From a virus, in the IMG/VR virus record IMGVR_UViG_3300023108_000084, positions 1-35,270 of that record: a DNA stretch of 35,270 bases, one strand, 5' to 3'. Below are positions 14,342 to 23,900 of this stretch, in pieces. A program made the position numbers and the translations under genes. Numbering within the stretch: the stretch's first letter is position 1; each line of letters starts with the position of its first letter. The notes beneath the pieces are model-generated. The model searched no databases, was not told the origin of the DNA, and worked only from the letters and a program-made list of their open reading frames with translations.

Positions 14342-14700
14342 CAGAATATGAGATGGCCTTCCAATTAGGTATAACAATTGATCAACTATATAATATGTCT
14401 TCTAAAGAATATTATGGTTGGATTGAATATTTTAATAAAAGACCTTACGGTTGGCGAGAAGATCATAGATCTGCTGTAATAGCACAAACAACATACCAGG
14501 GTACAAAACCATTGAGAATAAATGAATTGTTTCCAACATTAAAAATGATGAGACAATCTATAGATGATAATGATATAAAAATGCAAGAAGGTTTAAAACA
14601 ATTAAAATCTATTGCTAAGAAAAATAAGATATCATTTTTAGAAGGCGATAAAGCTTCTAATAATAAACTTGCTAATAAAGGAGTAAATAATGACGATTAA
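14329..14700 (+). CDS. T domain of the tail assembly chaperone, made by frameshift (GT-like)
   Basis: This frame continues the chaperone after the -1 shift and holds the T domain: EELAEYEMAFQLGITIDQLYNMSSKEYYGWIEYFNKRPYGWRED, followed by helices (LFPTLKMMRQSIDDND, GLKQLKSIAKKNK). The 'E.E...A..LG.....L..M...E...W..Y' pattern is typical of GT-type proteins, and it extends upstream of the first in-frame ATG (14353). That ATG has no ribosome binding site, which argues for expression only as a fusion. The fusion would bind tape measure (G part) and recruit tube subunits (T part). Confidence 0.7.
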   Translation, partial: EEELAEYEMAFQLGITIDQLYNMSSKEYYGWIEYFNKRPYGWREDHRSAVIAQTTYQGTKPLRINELFPTLKMMRQSIDDNDIKMQEGLKQLKSIAKKNKISFLEGDKASNNKLANKGVNNDD

Positions 14701-15118
14701 TAATCTATCTATTTTCAATAAACTAAAACCAATGACTGTCGGGTTTGATGACATGTTTAATCACTTTGAAAGGATGTTTGACAATGAGTATATTCCAAAC
14801 TTCCCCTTTTACAACATTATTAAAACAGGTGATAATAAATATTGTATTGAACTTGCTCTTGCTGGTTATAGTAAAAAAGACATCGACATTACTTTGGAAA
14901 ATAGTTTGCTATCGATTAAATCCAAAGCAAAAGAGGTTTCTGAGGAAAAAGATACTATCATTCACAAGGGGATATCTAAAAGATATTTTAGCAAATCATT
15001 TACAATATCAGATGATGTTGAAGTTAAGGGAGCTGAGTTAAAAGACGGCTTACTTAAAATTGATTTAGAGAAGATAGTGCCTGAACATAAGAGACTAAAA
15101 ACTATATCAATTAAGTAA
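14690..15118 (+). CDS. Small heat-shock protein, IbpA-like Hsp20
   Basis: This 142-residue protein is an alpha-crystallin-domain chaperone that holds unfolding proteins. The N-terminus (MTVGFDDMFNHFERMFDN) and core match E. coli IbpA/IbpB closely by eye: FPFYNIIKTGDNKYCIELALAGYSKKDIDI, LLSIKSKAK, the KGISKRYFSKSFTISDDVEVKGAELKDGLLKIDLE end of the domain, and PEHKRLKTISIK at the C-terminus with an I-x-I-type anchor (ISI). It has a good AAAGGAG site and overlaps the T-domain end by 11 bases. Hsp20 genes occur in other marine phages; here it sits in the tail chaperone cluster and may help tail or virion protein folding. Confidence 0.9.
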   Translation: MTINNLSIFNKLKPMTVGFDDMFNHFERMFDNEYIPNFPFYNIIKTGDNKYCIELALAGYSKKDIDITLENSLLSIKSKAKEVSEEKDTIIHKGISKRYFSKSFTISDDVEVKGAELKDGLLKIDLEKIVPEHKRLKTISIK

Positions 15119-15131
15119 TAAATAAATAGGT

Positions 15132-15151
15132 AGGGCGGTTAATACCGCCTT
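15132..15151 (+). terminator. Terminator-like hairpin after the Hsp20 gene
   Basis: AGGGCGGT (15132-15139), loop TAAT, ACCGCCTT (15144-15151) form an 8-bp stem with one G-T pair. The following ATCTTTAAG is only weakly T-rich, so it may be a leaky terminator that lowers transcription into the downstream tail genes. The next ribosome binding site (AAGGAG) begins within eight bases. Confidence 0.5.
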
Positions 15152-15169
15152 ATCTTTAAGGAGTGTTTT

Positions 15170-15331
15170 ATGAGAGATACTAAAGTATTAAAGTCTTACA
15201 CTAATAAAATTAAAAAAGACAAAAAAGAAAAAGAATTATTTAAGAATTTAAAAAAAGAAGTTAACATTAATGGTTTTGGTAGTGGAAGATATACTATTAA
15301 AAATGGTGTTAACAAAGGTAAGGTTGTCTAA
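15170..15331 (+). CDS. Small Lys-rich protein (53 aa)
   Basis: The frame has AAGGAG about eight bases upstream and its TAA overlaps the next start (TAATG). The product is Lys-rich in its first half (KSYTNKIKKDKKEKELFKN) and ends with a Gly/Asn-rich segment (NINGFGSGRYTIKNGVNKG). I do not recognise it. Coupling to the following tail gene suggests a structural or assembly role. Confidence 0.55.
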   Translation: MRDTKVLKSYTNKIKKDKKEKELFKNLKKEVNINGFGSGRYTIKNGVNKGKVV

Positions 15332-15747
15332 TGGCAAAATCTATAACTACTATAGGATTAACTAAATTAGCATCAGACGCTATGAAGGATGTTGATAAAT
15401 TTGCTGAGAAGACAACTAGGGCCGCTGTATTTAGGGCAACAGCTAAAGTTAAAAAGGCTACACCTGTTGATACTGGTGCGGCTAGAAATGCATGGTGGAC
15501 AGGTTACACAGAAACTTATTATGATACAGCTGAACCACCTGATGGTAAGGGTGAAAGTAACCCACAAGCAGAATTAAATGTATTAAGACCTTTAGATAAA
15601 CCACAAAGGATTTACGTTACTAATGGTGTTCAATACATACAAGATTTGAACGAAGGGAACTCTAAACAAGCTCCTGCTAAATTTATAGAATCTGCATTTG
15701 AAGAAGAATTTGACGAAGTAAGAGTCGAATATAAAACAAGAATTTAA
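15331..15747 (+). CDS. HK97 gp10-like tail completion / minor tail protein
   Basis: The 138-residue protein has hallmarks of the HK97 gp10-like family: N-terminal helices with RATAKVKKATPVDTGAARNAWW (the 'P.DTG.LR..W' motif), a beta segment IYVTNGVQYIQDLNEGNSKQAPAKFIESAF ('Y....E.G.S.QAP.GF...A'), and a short C-terminus. The family acts at the tail end facing the head. It normally sits between head-closure and terminator genes, so its place just before the tape measure is unusual. The 40-base gap after it holds a small AACAC/GTGTT hairpin (15757-15772). Confidence 0.75.
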   Translation: MAKSITTIGLTKLASDAMKDVDKFAEKTTRAAVFRATAKVKKATPVDTGAARNAWWTGYTETYYDTAEPPDGKGESNPQAELNVLRPLDKPQRIYVTNGVQYIQDLNEGNSKQAPAKFIESAFEEEFDEVRVEYKTRI

Positions 15748-15787
15748 CCGAGTATAAACACGATATTGTGTTAACACGGAAACATAT

Positions 15788-18076
15788 ATGGCAAAAATAG
15801 TAATAGATACACAGATCAAGGGTCAAAGCCAGGTAAAAGCTTTAGCCAATGATATTAACAAAGTATCTAGAAATAGTGTATTAGCATCAAAAAGCTTAGA
15901 CTCACTTAAACGTAGTGCGGCTAGAGCTACTAGTGCTTTTGCGGCGTTAGGTACAACTCTTAAAGTTGGTGTTGTTGCAGGTTTAGGAGCTGTAACTTTT
16001 GGTGTTGGTAAATTTGTAAAAGACACTTTCAGTGCAGGTAATCAAGTAGAGCAACTACAAAATAGGTTTCAACTACTATTTGGTTCTGTAGAAGAAGGTG
16101 GTAAAGCTTTTGATAGTTTAGCGGCTTTTGCGGCTAAAGTACCGTTCTCACTAGAAGAGATTGCGGCAGGTTCAGGTAACTTAGCCGTTATTTCTGAAGA
16201 TGCTGATGAGCTATCTAAGATAATGGAGATTACTGGTAACGTTGCGGCGGCTACTGGTCTAGACTTCCAACAAACAGCAACACAAATTCAAAGGTCGTTT
16301 GCTGGTGGTATAGCGTCTGCTGATATATTCAGAGAACGTGGTGTTAGAGCTATGTTAGGATTTGAGGCTGGTGCTAAAGTATCAGTTGAGGAAACTAGAA
16401 AAAGATTTTTTGAAGTATTTGGCCCAGGTGGTGAGTTTGGTAATGCAACTAAATTACTTGCTAACACACTTACTGGACAAGTTTCAATGGTACAAGATAA
16501 GTACTTTCAATTTAGATCTATTGTGTCTAAATCATTTTTTGGCCCGTTAAAAGAACAGATATCTAATTTAAATAAAGATTTAGGTGCAAACCAAAGTTTA
16601 TTTGAGGCTTATGGTGAACTGATAGGTGAGAAGTTAGCTAGAGGTTTTCAATCTTTAGAGAGAGCTATAAGATTTGTAATTAATAATTTTGATCTATTTA
16701 TAACTGCAACTAAAGTTTATATCGCTTTAAAAGTTGGCGGTGTAATAAGTGGTTTAGTAGCACAGTTAGGTAAATTCACTGTAAAAGTATTTAGAGCTAC
16801 AAAAGGTCTTAAAGGTTTAACGCTTTCACAAAAAGCTTTAAACATTGCTATGAAGATGAATCCTTTAGGTATTTTTCTTACTGCTATACAATTAGTTTTA
16901 CCTGCATTAGTTTTATTAGATGTAGATCTAGGTAAGATAGCTAAAAAACTTAAAGATATGTTGTACAAAGCTGTTTTAAAAGTTAGTAAAGCCTGGTATG
17001 AATTTAAAGAAGCTATAGGTTTTGGTACATCAGAAAATAATGTAAAAAGAATTAATCAAATTAATAGTGCATTAAGAAAACAAGAGTATGGTGTTGACAG
17101 ATTAGCTATGAAGTACACTACTCTAACTAAAGAGGCTGACAAGTATAAAGCTAAATTAGAAGAGAGAAGATCTTATAGTCAACCATCACCACAAAGGGAA
17201 ATGCAAGCTGAGGCTAAGGCGGCGGCTGAAGAGCAAGCTAAGAGAATAGCTGAATTAAATAACAGAGCTGACTTATCTAACAGAAACTTTCATAGGAAAT
17301 CAGCATCAGATAAAGTTTTATTTGATGAAGAGACACAAAAACAAGTAATAGCGTATAGAAAAAGATTAGCTGAAATAGGAATAGAATCTAAAAAGATTGG
17401 CGGTATCATAGGTGATACATGGGTTAATGGTATTAAAGAAGGTAACTCTTTATTAGAGAATACTAAGAACTCATTTAAAAATGTAGCGTTATCTATTGCT
17501 GAAACAATGGTTAGAAGATCTGCTGAATTATTAGTAGAACAATTATTTTTAACTATTGCTGATCAAAAGATTATTAAACAGAGACAGTTAAATGCTGAAG
17601 TATCAAATCAAGGTAACATAATGGATACCTTAGTTGGTAAATCTCAAAATTTCTTAGGAACTTTAACTAGTGGTATAGGTAATTTGTTTAAAGGAGGCGG
17701 AGGCCCTCCAGGAACAAAAGGCGGATTGTTTAGTGGTATAACAAGTTTATTTAGTGGAGGCCTATCATCAGGAGGCGGAGGTTTCTTTAGTAACTTCTTT
17801 AAATTCTCTGAAGGTGGAATGGTTCCAGGCGGTGCTCCATACACAGACAGAATACCTGCAATGTTAACTCCAGGAGAAATGGTTGTACCAAGAAATAAAG
17901 TTAAAGATAATTCAATGGGTTCAACAAACATAACTAATATTAATATATCTGGTAATGTAGATCAGAGAGCTATAGATCAGATAAGAGCTGTTATATCATC
18001 ATCTCAAGCTGAAGTTGGTGGTGCTAATAGATCATATCAAACTAATACAAGAGGTGTTAGAGGGAGAAATAGATAA
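15788..18076 (+). CDS. Tail tape measure protein
   Basis: The 762-residue protein sets tail length and is ejected during infection. It contains a tape-measure N-terminal domain at about residues 80-210 (QLQNRFQLLFGSVEEGGKAFDSL, KVPFSLEEIAAGSGNLAV, RSFAGGIASADIFRERGVRAML). Hydrophobic stretches lie near 50-80 and 340-380, a charged helical part near 425-500, a Gly-rich region near 635-680, and the typical C-terminal motif GGMVPGGAPYTDRIPAMLTPGEMVVP. At about 0.15 nm per residue, 762 residues imply a tail near 115 nm. GGAAA lies upstream, and the stop overlaps the next start. Confidence 0.92.
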   Translation: MAKIVIDTQIKGQSQVKALANDINKVSRNSVLASKSLDSLKRSAARATSAFAALGTTLKVGVVAGLGAVTFGVGKFVKDTFSAGNQVEQLQNRFQLLFGSVEEGGKAFDSLAAFAAKVPFSLEEIAAGSGNLAVISEDADELSKIMEITGNVAAATGLDFQQTATQIQRSFAGGIASADIFRERGVRAMLGFEAGAKVSVEETRKRFFEVFGPGGEFGNATKLLANTLTGQVSMVQDKYFQFRSIVSKSFFGPLKEQISNLNKDLGANQSLFEAYGELIGEKLARGFQSLERAIRFVINNFDLFITATKVYIALKVGGVISGLVAQLGKFTVKVFRATKGLKGLTLSQKALNIAMKMNPLGIFLTAIQLVLPALVLLDVDLGKIAKKLKDMLYKAVLKVSKAWYEFKEAIGFGTSENNVKRINQINSALRKQEYGVDRLAMKYTTLTKEADKYKAKLEERRSYSQPSPQREMQAEAKAAAEEQAKRIAELNNRADLSNRNFHRKSASDKVLFDEETQKQVIAYRKRLAEIGIESKKIGGIIGDTWVNGIKEGNSLLENTKNSFKNVALSIAETMVRRSAELLVEQLFLTIADQKIIKQRQLNAEVSNQGNIMDTLVGKSQNFLGTLTSGIGNLFKGGGGPPGTKGGLFSGITSLFSGGLSSGGGGFFSNFFKFSEGGMVPGGAPYTDRIPAMLTPGEMVVPRNKVKDNSMGSTNITNINISGNVDQRAIDQIRAVISSSQAEVGGANRSYQTNTRGVRGRNR

Positions 18077-19860
18077 TGGCTGATAGTGCAATTTTTAAAT
18101 ATGCTAATGACATATCAATGAATAGATCAGCATCTTCTGCTAGATCTGTAACTACTGGTGGATATGCTAGAACACATAGATTAGGCCCAAGTCTTATTTC
18201 ATTAGATGTTAATTTACCTATTCTTACAGAAGAACAATATCATGAAGTTGAAAATGAATTATTTAGTATTGATGATGGTATATTCTTTTTAGATGTAAAT
18301 GTTAGTAATAATAATGGTAACAATATTATGTCTAAAACAGCTGTAGAATTAGGTGCTGGTCAAACAGAAATAAAAGTAATGAATAATGATTATTCTACTT
18401 TAAGACAAATTACTTTAACTAATTTAAAACCTAATACACAAGATATTTTTAAAGTTGGTGATTTTATACAATTTTATAATAGTCCTAAAGTATATCAAAT
18501 ATCAAAACCTTTAGGTTCAACTACTAGTACATTTACAACTACGTCTGCTGGTACATGTAAGATAAGATTATCTACACCTTTAGTTTCTAATATAGGATTA
18601 AGTGCTGGTTCCCAATCAGTAGGTAGTCAACAGACTTATCAAATAGTTAATGGTGTTGGTGATGAATCAGAACAAGTATCATACGATTGGGTTGGTGGTT
18701 CAGGAACAAACAGTCAAGGTTTAATTACATTTACAGATACATCTGGTAATCCATATCAATATGCTGACGGTACTTATGCTGTGTGTCATATTTTATCTGG
18801 CTTATATACAGCTAATGATATTAGAAATACTATTACTTCATCTATTGCTGGTAATGCTCCAGGCGGATTAACACAAGCTGAACAAGATGCTAATAATAAA
18901 CTTGGTGAAATATTAACTGCTGTTACAGGTGTTGGTAATCCTGATGGTACTTTAACATTTAATTTTAATGTTCCTAATGTAAGATTAGTATTAACTACAA
19001 CTACTAAACCAGGACAAAGTGTAAGTAATGAAACAGTATTAAGTACAATTACTAACCCTTATCAAGATGGTTTAATAACTATTAGAAATGCTGACAATTC
19101 AATAGCTAAAGATAGTAATGGTAATGATATAACTATACCATTATCTAGAACATTAACTACAGCACAAGATATTTATAATCATGTTTATAATTTATTTAAT
19201 GATAGTGCATCTACTAGTGTATTGAAAACTGAACCTGTATTTACATTTTTTGGTAGTGGTAATTTTAATGAATATTGGAATGAAACTAATTTAGATCATG
19301 TAGGAACATTTAGTGCTCGTTGGTCTGCTGAATATGAGGGTTGTACAATTGAATTAACAACACCTACAGGCCCTAATCCTACAGATTACAATGCATATGA
19401 ATTTTTAAATGATACCGTTTCTGCTCTTATTACAGATGGTATAGAAATTGAAAATGCTACACACACTTATACAGCTGGTGAATATATACAACCACAATGG
19501 GTTTTTCCTGGTACTAGTTATACTAAAAAGATTTTAAGTGTATCAACTGTTGGTACTACAACTACAATTAATTTTGATACTACATTTTCTAGTGGAACTA
19601 CAGGTTGGTATGACTATTCTCCTAATAATACTATTGCAAGACATCAAAACGATTCATTATCTCAAAGTACTGGATTTATAAGTTCTGCAAGAGTTACTAG
19701 TGCGGCTCAGTTTTATACTAGTACTTATCCAGCATTAATGGGGCCTGATGTTAATATGAGATTAATGTTAACTAAGAAACCTGCTGTAACTATTATTCCA
19801 AAAGATGAAGATAAGAATTTATATCAATATGGTAAATTTGAATTTACGGAGGTGTTATAA
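18076..19860 (+). CDS. Distal tail (Dit-like) protein with inserted repeat domains
   Basis: The 594-residue protein directly follows the tape measure, where the distal tail protein is expected. Residues 1-80 (ARTHRLGPSLISLDVNLPILTEEQYHEVENELFSIDDG) and the last 60 or so (LMGPDVNMRLMLTKKPAVTIIPKDEDKNLYQYGKFEFTEVL) look like two halves of a tail-ring domain. Between them are inserted domains, including two copies (nt 18721-19020 and 19069-19374) of a module also found in the tail-tip protein at 23098-23430. The inserts use T/A-ending codons heavily. Function would be to join tube to tip, with the inserts possibly exposed to the host surface. Confidence 0.65.
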   Translation: MADSAIFKYANDISMNRSASSARSVTTGGYARTHRLGPSLISLDVNLPILTEEQYHEVENELFSIDDGIFFLDVNVSNNNGNNIMSKTAVELGAGQTEIKVMNNDYSTLRQITLTNLKPNTQDIFKVGDFIQFYNSPKVYQISKPLGSTTSTFTTTSAGTCKIRLSTPLVSNIGLSAGSQSVGSQQTYQIVNGVGDESEQVSYDWVGGSGTNSQGLITFTDTSGNPYQYADGTYAVCHILSGLYTANDIRNTITSSIAGNAPGGLTQAEQDANNKLGEILTAVTGVGNPDGTLTFNFNVPNVRLVLTTTTKPGQSVSNETVLSTITNPYQDGLITIRNADNSIAKDSNGNDITIPLSRTLTTAQDIYNHVYNLFNDSASTSVLKTEPVFTFFGSGNFNEYWNETNLDHVGTFSARWSAEYEGCTIELTTPTGPNPTDYNAYEFLNDTVSALITDGIEIENATHTYTAGEYIQPQWVFPGTSYTKKILSVSTVGTTTTINFDTTFSSGTTGWYDYSPNNTIARHQNDSLSQSTGFISSARVTSAAQFYTSTYPALMGPDVNMRLMLTKKPAVTIIPKDEDKNLYQYGKFEFTEVL

Positions 19861-20462
19861 TGAGATCAATGTTAAACCAATATTCTGATTCAGAAAACGG
19901 TTATCCTGTACAGTTTGTTGTAGTTCAACCTGATGAAAACGAAACACACAGTTTATATTTAAATACTTCATATAGGAAATTAAATTTATATCATAATGGT
20001 CAAACAAAATTAACTTATCCTGCTACAGGTATATTAAATTTAACTGCTGTTGAAGAAACTAAAGATGTTAAAACAAATCAGATAACTGTAGAGTTAAATG
20101 GTTTACCTAATTCTATAATACCTATTTTAAAAAGATATGATGGTGTTGGTGGTATTGTAACTATTTATCAAGGTTGGATGAATGATCAAGATGCTGATTT
20201 TGATGAGACTAGCCCTGTAGAAGGTACTTATATAAAATGGAAGGGTGTTATACAATCTCATTCTGTTTCTGAAGAGAATCAAGAGTTTGGTAAAGTAAAA
20301 GTAAATTTAGAATGTAAAAATATACTATCAACAATATTAGATAGTACACACGGTAGATTTACATCAGACAGTTCTTTTAAAAGAAGTTCTGGGAATGATA
20401 GGTCTATGGAATATGTTGCGGCAATGGCTTTGTTTAATCCGCATTTTGGTAAAGAAGATTAA
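19860..20462 (+). CDS. Tail tip / hub-associated protein (DUF2163 or lambda L-like)
   Basis: This 200-residue, beta-rich protein is coupled to the Dit-like gene (TAATG). It contains LNLTAVEETKDVKTNQITVELNGLPNS, a YDGVGGIVTIYQGWMND segment, IKWKGVIQSHSVSEENQEFGKVKVNLECKNILSTILDSTHGRFTS, and a conserved-looking end (RSSGNDRSMEYVAAMALFNPHFGK). That end resembles the C-terminus of hub proteins upstream of J (for example 'D..M.......I.WG'). The role would be at the tip, between the Dit and J-like proteins. Confidence 0.65.
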   Translation: MRSMLNQYSDSENGYPVQFVVVQPDENETHSLYLNTSYRKLNLYHNGQTKLTYPATGILNLTAVEETKDVKTNQITVELNGLPNSIIPILKRYDGVGGIVTIYQGWMNDQDADFDETSPVEGTYIKWKGVIQSHSVSEENQEFGKVKVNLECKNILSTILDSTHGRFTSDSSFKRSSGNDRSMEYVAAMALFNPHFGKED

Positions 20463-20472
20463 GGATAATAAA

Positions 20473-20925
20473 ATGAATATTAGGATAGCTAGTAAAGAAG
20501 ATATAGATAATATAGTAGAAAAAATATTTGAGGCTCTAAAAGAGTTCCCAGATTTTACAATAAAAGGTTTAATTGTAACTAAAAGATACTATCAAACATT
20601 ATGTAATTTATGTTTTGATAATGGTGTTATTATAATAGCCGAAGATAATGGTGAAATTATTGGTGGTATATTAGGTTTTAAAAATGCTAATATATTTTCA
20701 GCAATGACTGAACTTGTGACAATTGCAACATGGGTTCAACCTAAAAGAAGAAAAAGCTCTGCATTTTATAGAATGTTTAAAAAGTATGAGGAATATTATA
20801 AAAAAGAAAGAGAACAAAATAAAATAGACAGAGTAATAATGGCAAAGTTAACTAATCATAAAACTAATATAAAGTTTGATAAGTTAGGTTTTAAATCAGT
20901 AGAATTAACTTACGAATGGAGATAA
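20473..20925 (+). CDS. GNAT-like acetyltransferase-fold protein in the tail-tip cluster
   Basis: The 150-residue product starts MNIRIASKEDIDNIVEKIFEALKEFP, the usual GNAT N-terminal strand and helix. It continues with GVIIIAEDNGEIIGGILGFK (strands 2-4), WVQPKRRKSSAFYRMFKKYEEYYKK (acetyl-CoA loop and helix) and NHKTNIKFDKLGFKSVELTYEW, the classic GNAT C-terminus. The phosphate-binding Q/RxxGxG/A loop is degenerate (RRKSSA), so catalysis is uncertain. ATG 20473 is chosen because AAGGA lies about seven bases upstream; the frame is open further up inside the hub gene. GNAT-fold genes at this spot are known in marine phages as far as I recall. Confidence 0.8.
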   Translation: MNIRIASKEDIDNIVEKIFEALKEFPDFTIKGLIVTKRYYQTLCNLCFDNGVIIIAEDNGEIIGGILGFKNANIFSAMTELVTIATWVQPKRRKSSAFYRMFKKYEEYYKKEREQNKIDRVIMAKLTNHKTNIKFDKLGFKSVELTYEWR

Positions 20926-20929
20926 ATAT

Positions 20930-23900
20930 ATGGCGGCTGTAGCACCTATAGTTGGGGGTTTAATTACTAAAGGTATTGGTAATGCGGTATTGAGATTTGC
21001 ACTATCTTTAGCTATTAGTTACATAACACAAAAAGTATTTGGCCCTGACTTGCCTGGAGGAGGAGCTGGTTCTGCAAGAGATCCTGGTGTTAAACAGAGA
21101 ATACCTGCTGACCCATCCAATAAACTTCCTGTTGTATACGGTGAAGATAAAATATTTGGTAGTATTGTTTATGCAGATATAACACAAGATAATCAGACAA
21201 TGGCTTTTATAATAGCATTATGTGAAGGCCCAATTAATAATATTGGGGATGTTTACTGGGATGATTATAAATTAACTTTAGATAGTACAGGTACAGTAAC
21301 AAGTGCATTACATGCTGATGGTATTAACACTGATGATTGGTTAAATGGTAATTTAAAAATTATAAAGTTTCCTGATGGCGGTAGATGTGGGCCTATGGAA
21401 TCTTTTAGTGGTAAATGGAATGGTAATAAAGAGAATAGACAAATGCCAGACGTTGCATATGTTTACGCTGAATTAAAATATGATAGGGAAGAAAACGTTA
21501 CAGGATTAACATCTAAGTTAGGTTTTGAAATACAAGGTAAATTAGTTAGAACGATAGTTAATGCTAATACTTTAGCGGGGCCACCGCCTAGACCTGAGCC
21601 TTTAAGAGATACAATTAACTTAGATATATTTGATAGGAATTTAAGTTTTAGTGATTTTCAAGGTAATCAATTAAAATATTATTCTACTTCAGGGATATTC
21701 CCAAGTAGTGCTATAGGTAGTTCTCACACAAAAGTTCATGTAAACGGTACATTACAAATAGTAGATTTAGGTGATGACCCAAATACTGGTCAACCTGCAT
21801 CAGTAACAGCTTACATAAATGGAACTGGTGGTGCATATGGTAGTGGCGTTAATGGTAGTGCTGAATTAGTATTTGTTGAACCTGGAGAGCATCATACATC
21901 TAGTCATAGTTCAAATACTACAACATATACTTATTGGCAACCATCAGGTTATACTAACCCTGCTACAGGCGTATCTTATCCTGATGATGGTTATAGAATT
22001 ATTAATGGTCTTAAAATTAAGAATTGGGGAAATAACTATAGTGTATCTGATGCATCTACAGGTAGTAATCAATTTAGAGTTTGGGGTATTTATACTTATA
22101 CAGATTATTTAGGTGTTACTGGTACATTTTATTTTCCAATTGTAACTTATAATTTTAATACTGGTAGTACTGATGAGCAAAAAAGAGATAATTTATTAAA
22201 TAATTTTAGTTTTGCTTATACAAGTGACCCTTATAATTATGGCTATAGACGTAAAGCTACTGCTAGTACAGATAGTTATGGTAATATTTATCAAGGTGTT
22301 TATCAAGAACACCAACAATGGTTTACTGCTAAGTTACCTTATGTAGTTGGTGAGGCCGCAAGAGGATATTATTCTAGTAATCCAGCAGAATGTTTATTAG
22401 ATTATTTAACTAATAAAATATATGGTTGTGGTTTATCAATAGAGGATAGCGACATAGATTTAGAAACATTTTATAATCATAAAGTATTTTGTGATACCTT
22501 AGTTACACATAATGACCCTGATGGTAATTCAGTAACAAGTAAAAGATATCAATGTAATGGTTTTATAAATACTAATGATAGTAAAGATTTAAATATATCT
22601 GATATAGTAAGTAACTCACAATCTATATTTAGTTATACTTTAGGTAAGTTTCAAATGATATCAGACACAACAGGTAGTCCTGTTATGAACTTTGATGATA
22701 CTAATATCTATGGTGATGTAAGTATACTTGAAGACGGATTTAATTCTAATTTAAATGAAATGACATTAAAGTTTAAATCTAAAAGTGAGAAGTATCAAGA
22801 TGATCAAGTGTTTATAGATTACCCTGATAAATATTTTAATGAACCTATATTATCTAAAGATTTAGATTTAAAATTTATTAATACAAATGTTGAGGCACAA
22901 AGGCTTGGTACTGTGTTAATGAATAAATCTAGAAGCTCTAAAATAATATCTTTTAAAACAGATACAAGAGCTGTTTCTTTACAAGTTAATGATGTAATTA
23001 GAGTTTATAATACTTATTATGATTTAGATACACCTAGAAAACTAAATGCTAATTTAACTAATACTTCTAACCAAGGTACTAGTCCCGCTAATGCTAAAGG
23101 TCAAATAAAGTTTATAGATAATACTGAATCTAAAGATGTTAAATATATGGATGGTACAGATGCAATTGTAACGTTCCCTTATAATGTTGCAACATTTGAT
23201 CAGTTATTTACATTTTTTAAAGACTGTATCATATCTCAATATGAAGATACTAGTGGTACTTTAACTAAAGAAGAGTTAGATCAAAATAATAAATTAGGCC
23301 AATTAGTAAGTTTAGTAGAATTAAATACTGCATTTACTACTGGTGGAGATTATGGTGGTGGATTTATATTTACATTAAATCATATTTCATTTGTACCTAA
23401 GAATAGTCCTAACAATATTGTTATACAAAATATAACTAGTATAGACAGTACTACTTGGAATGTTGGTGTTATAGATAATGGTTCAAGAAGTGGTACTCAA
23501 TATAAAGTTAATAGTATATCTGAAACTGAACTTCAAGGTGGAGTACAAGGTTATAATTTAACAGCTCAAGAATATAATCCTGACGATTATGTTGTAGCTA
23601 CATTAACTGCTAAGGCTGATGCACCACAATTAAATCCTAGTAGAGGGTTTTTAAATCTTGGTGTAGCAACTAATTTAACTTTAAATAGTTTAAACACTTC
23701 AGCAAGTATACCTAATGTAGATGTATCAATAACATTACCAAACTCAGCTAATGTTGAAGGGCTTGAGTTTTATTATTCTGATACTGTTACAGGTACAAAA
23801 TATTTAACAGGTTTATTTACAGCTCCAGCTGGAACTTATGCGGCTAATTCTGTAGAGACTTTTGCTTTACAAGGTATACCTACAACAGCAGATTTATATA

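Noticed and set aside
14353-14700. Independent gene starting at ATG 14353
   Set aside because: There is no ribosome binding site and homology to the GT family continues upstream of the ATG in the -1 frame, so a frameshift product is more likely.
21873-22112. Extra + strand frame inside the tail-tip gene
   Set aside because: It is an out-of-frame Leu/Ile-rich shadow of the J-like gene without a ribosome binding site. The frames at 15389, 16362 and 14745 were rejected for the same reason.
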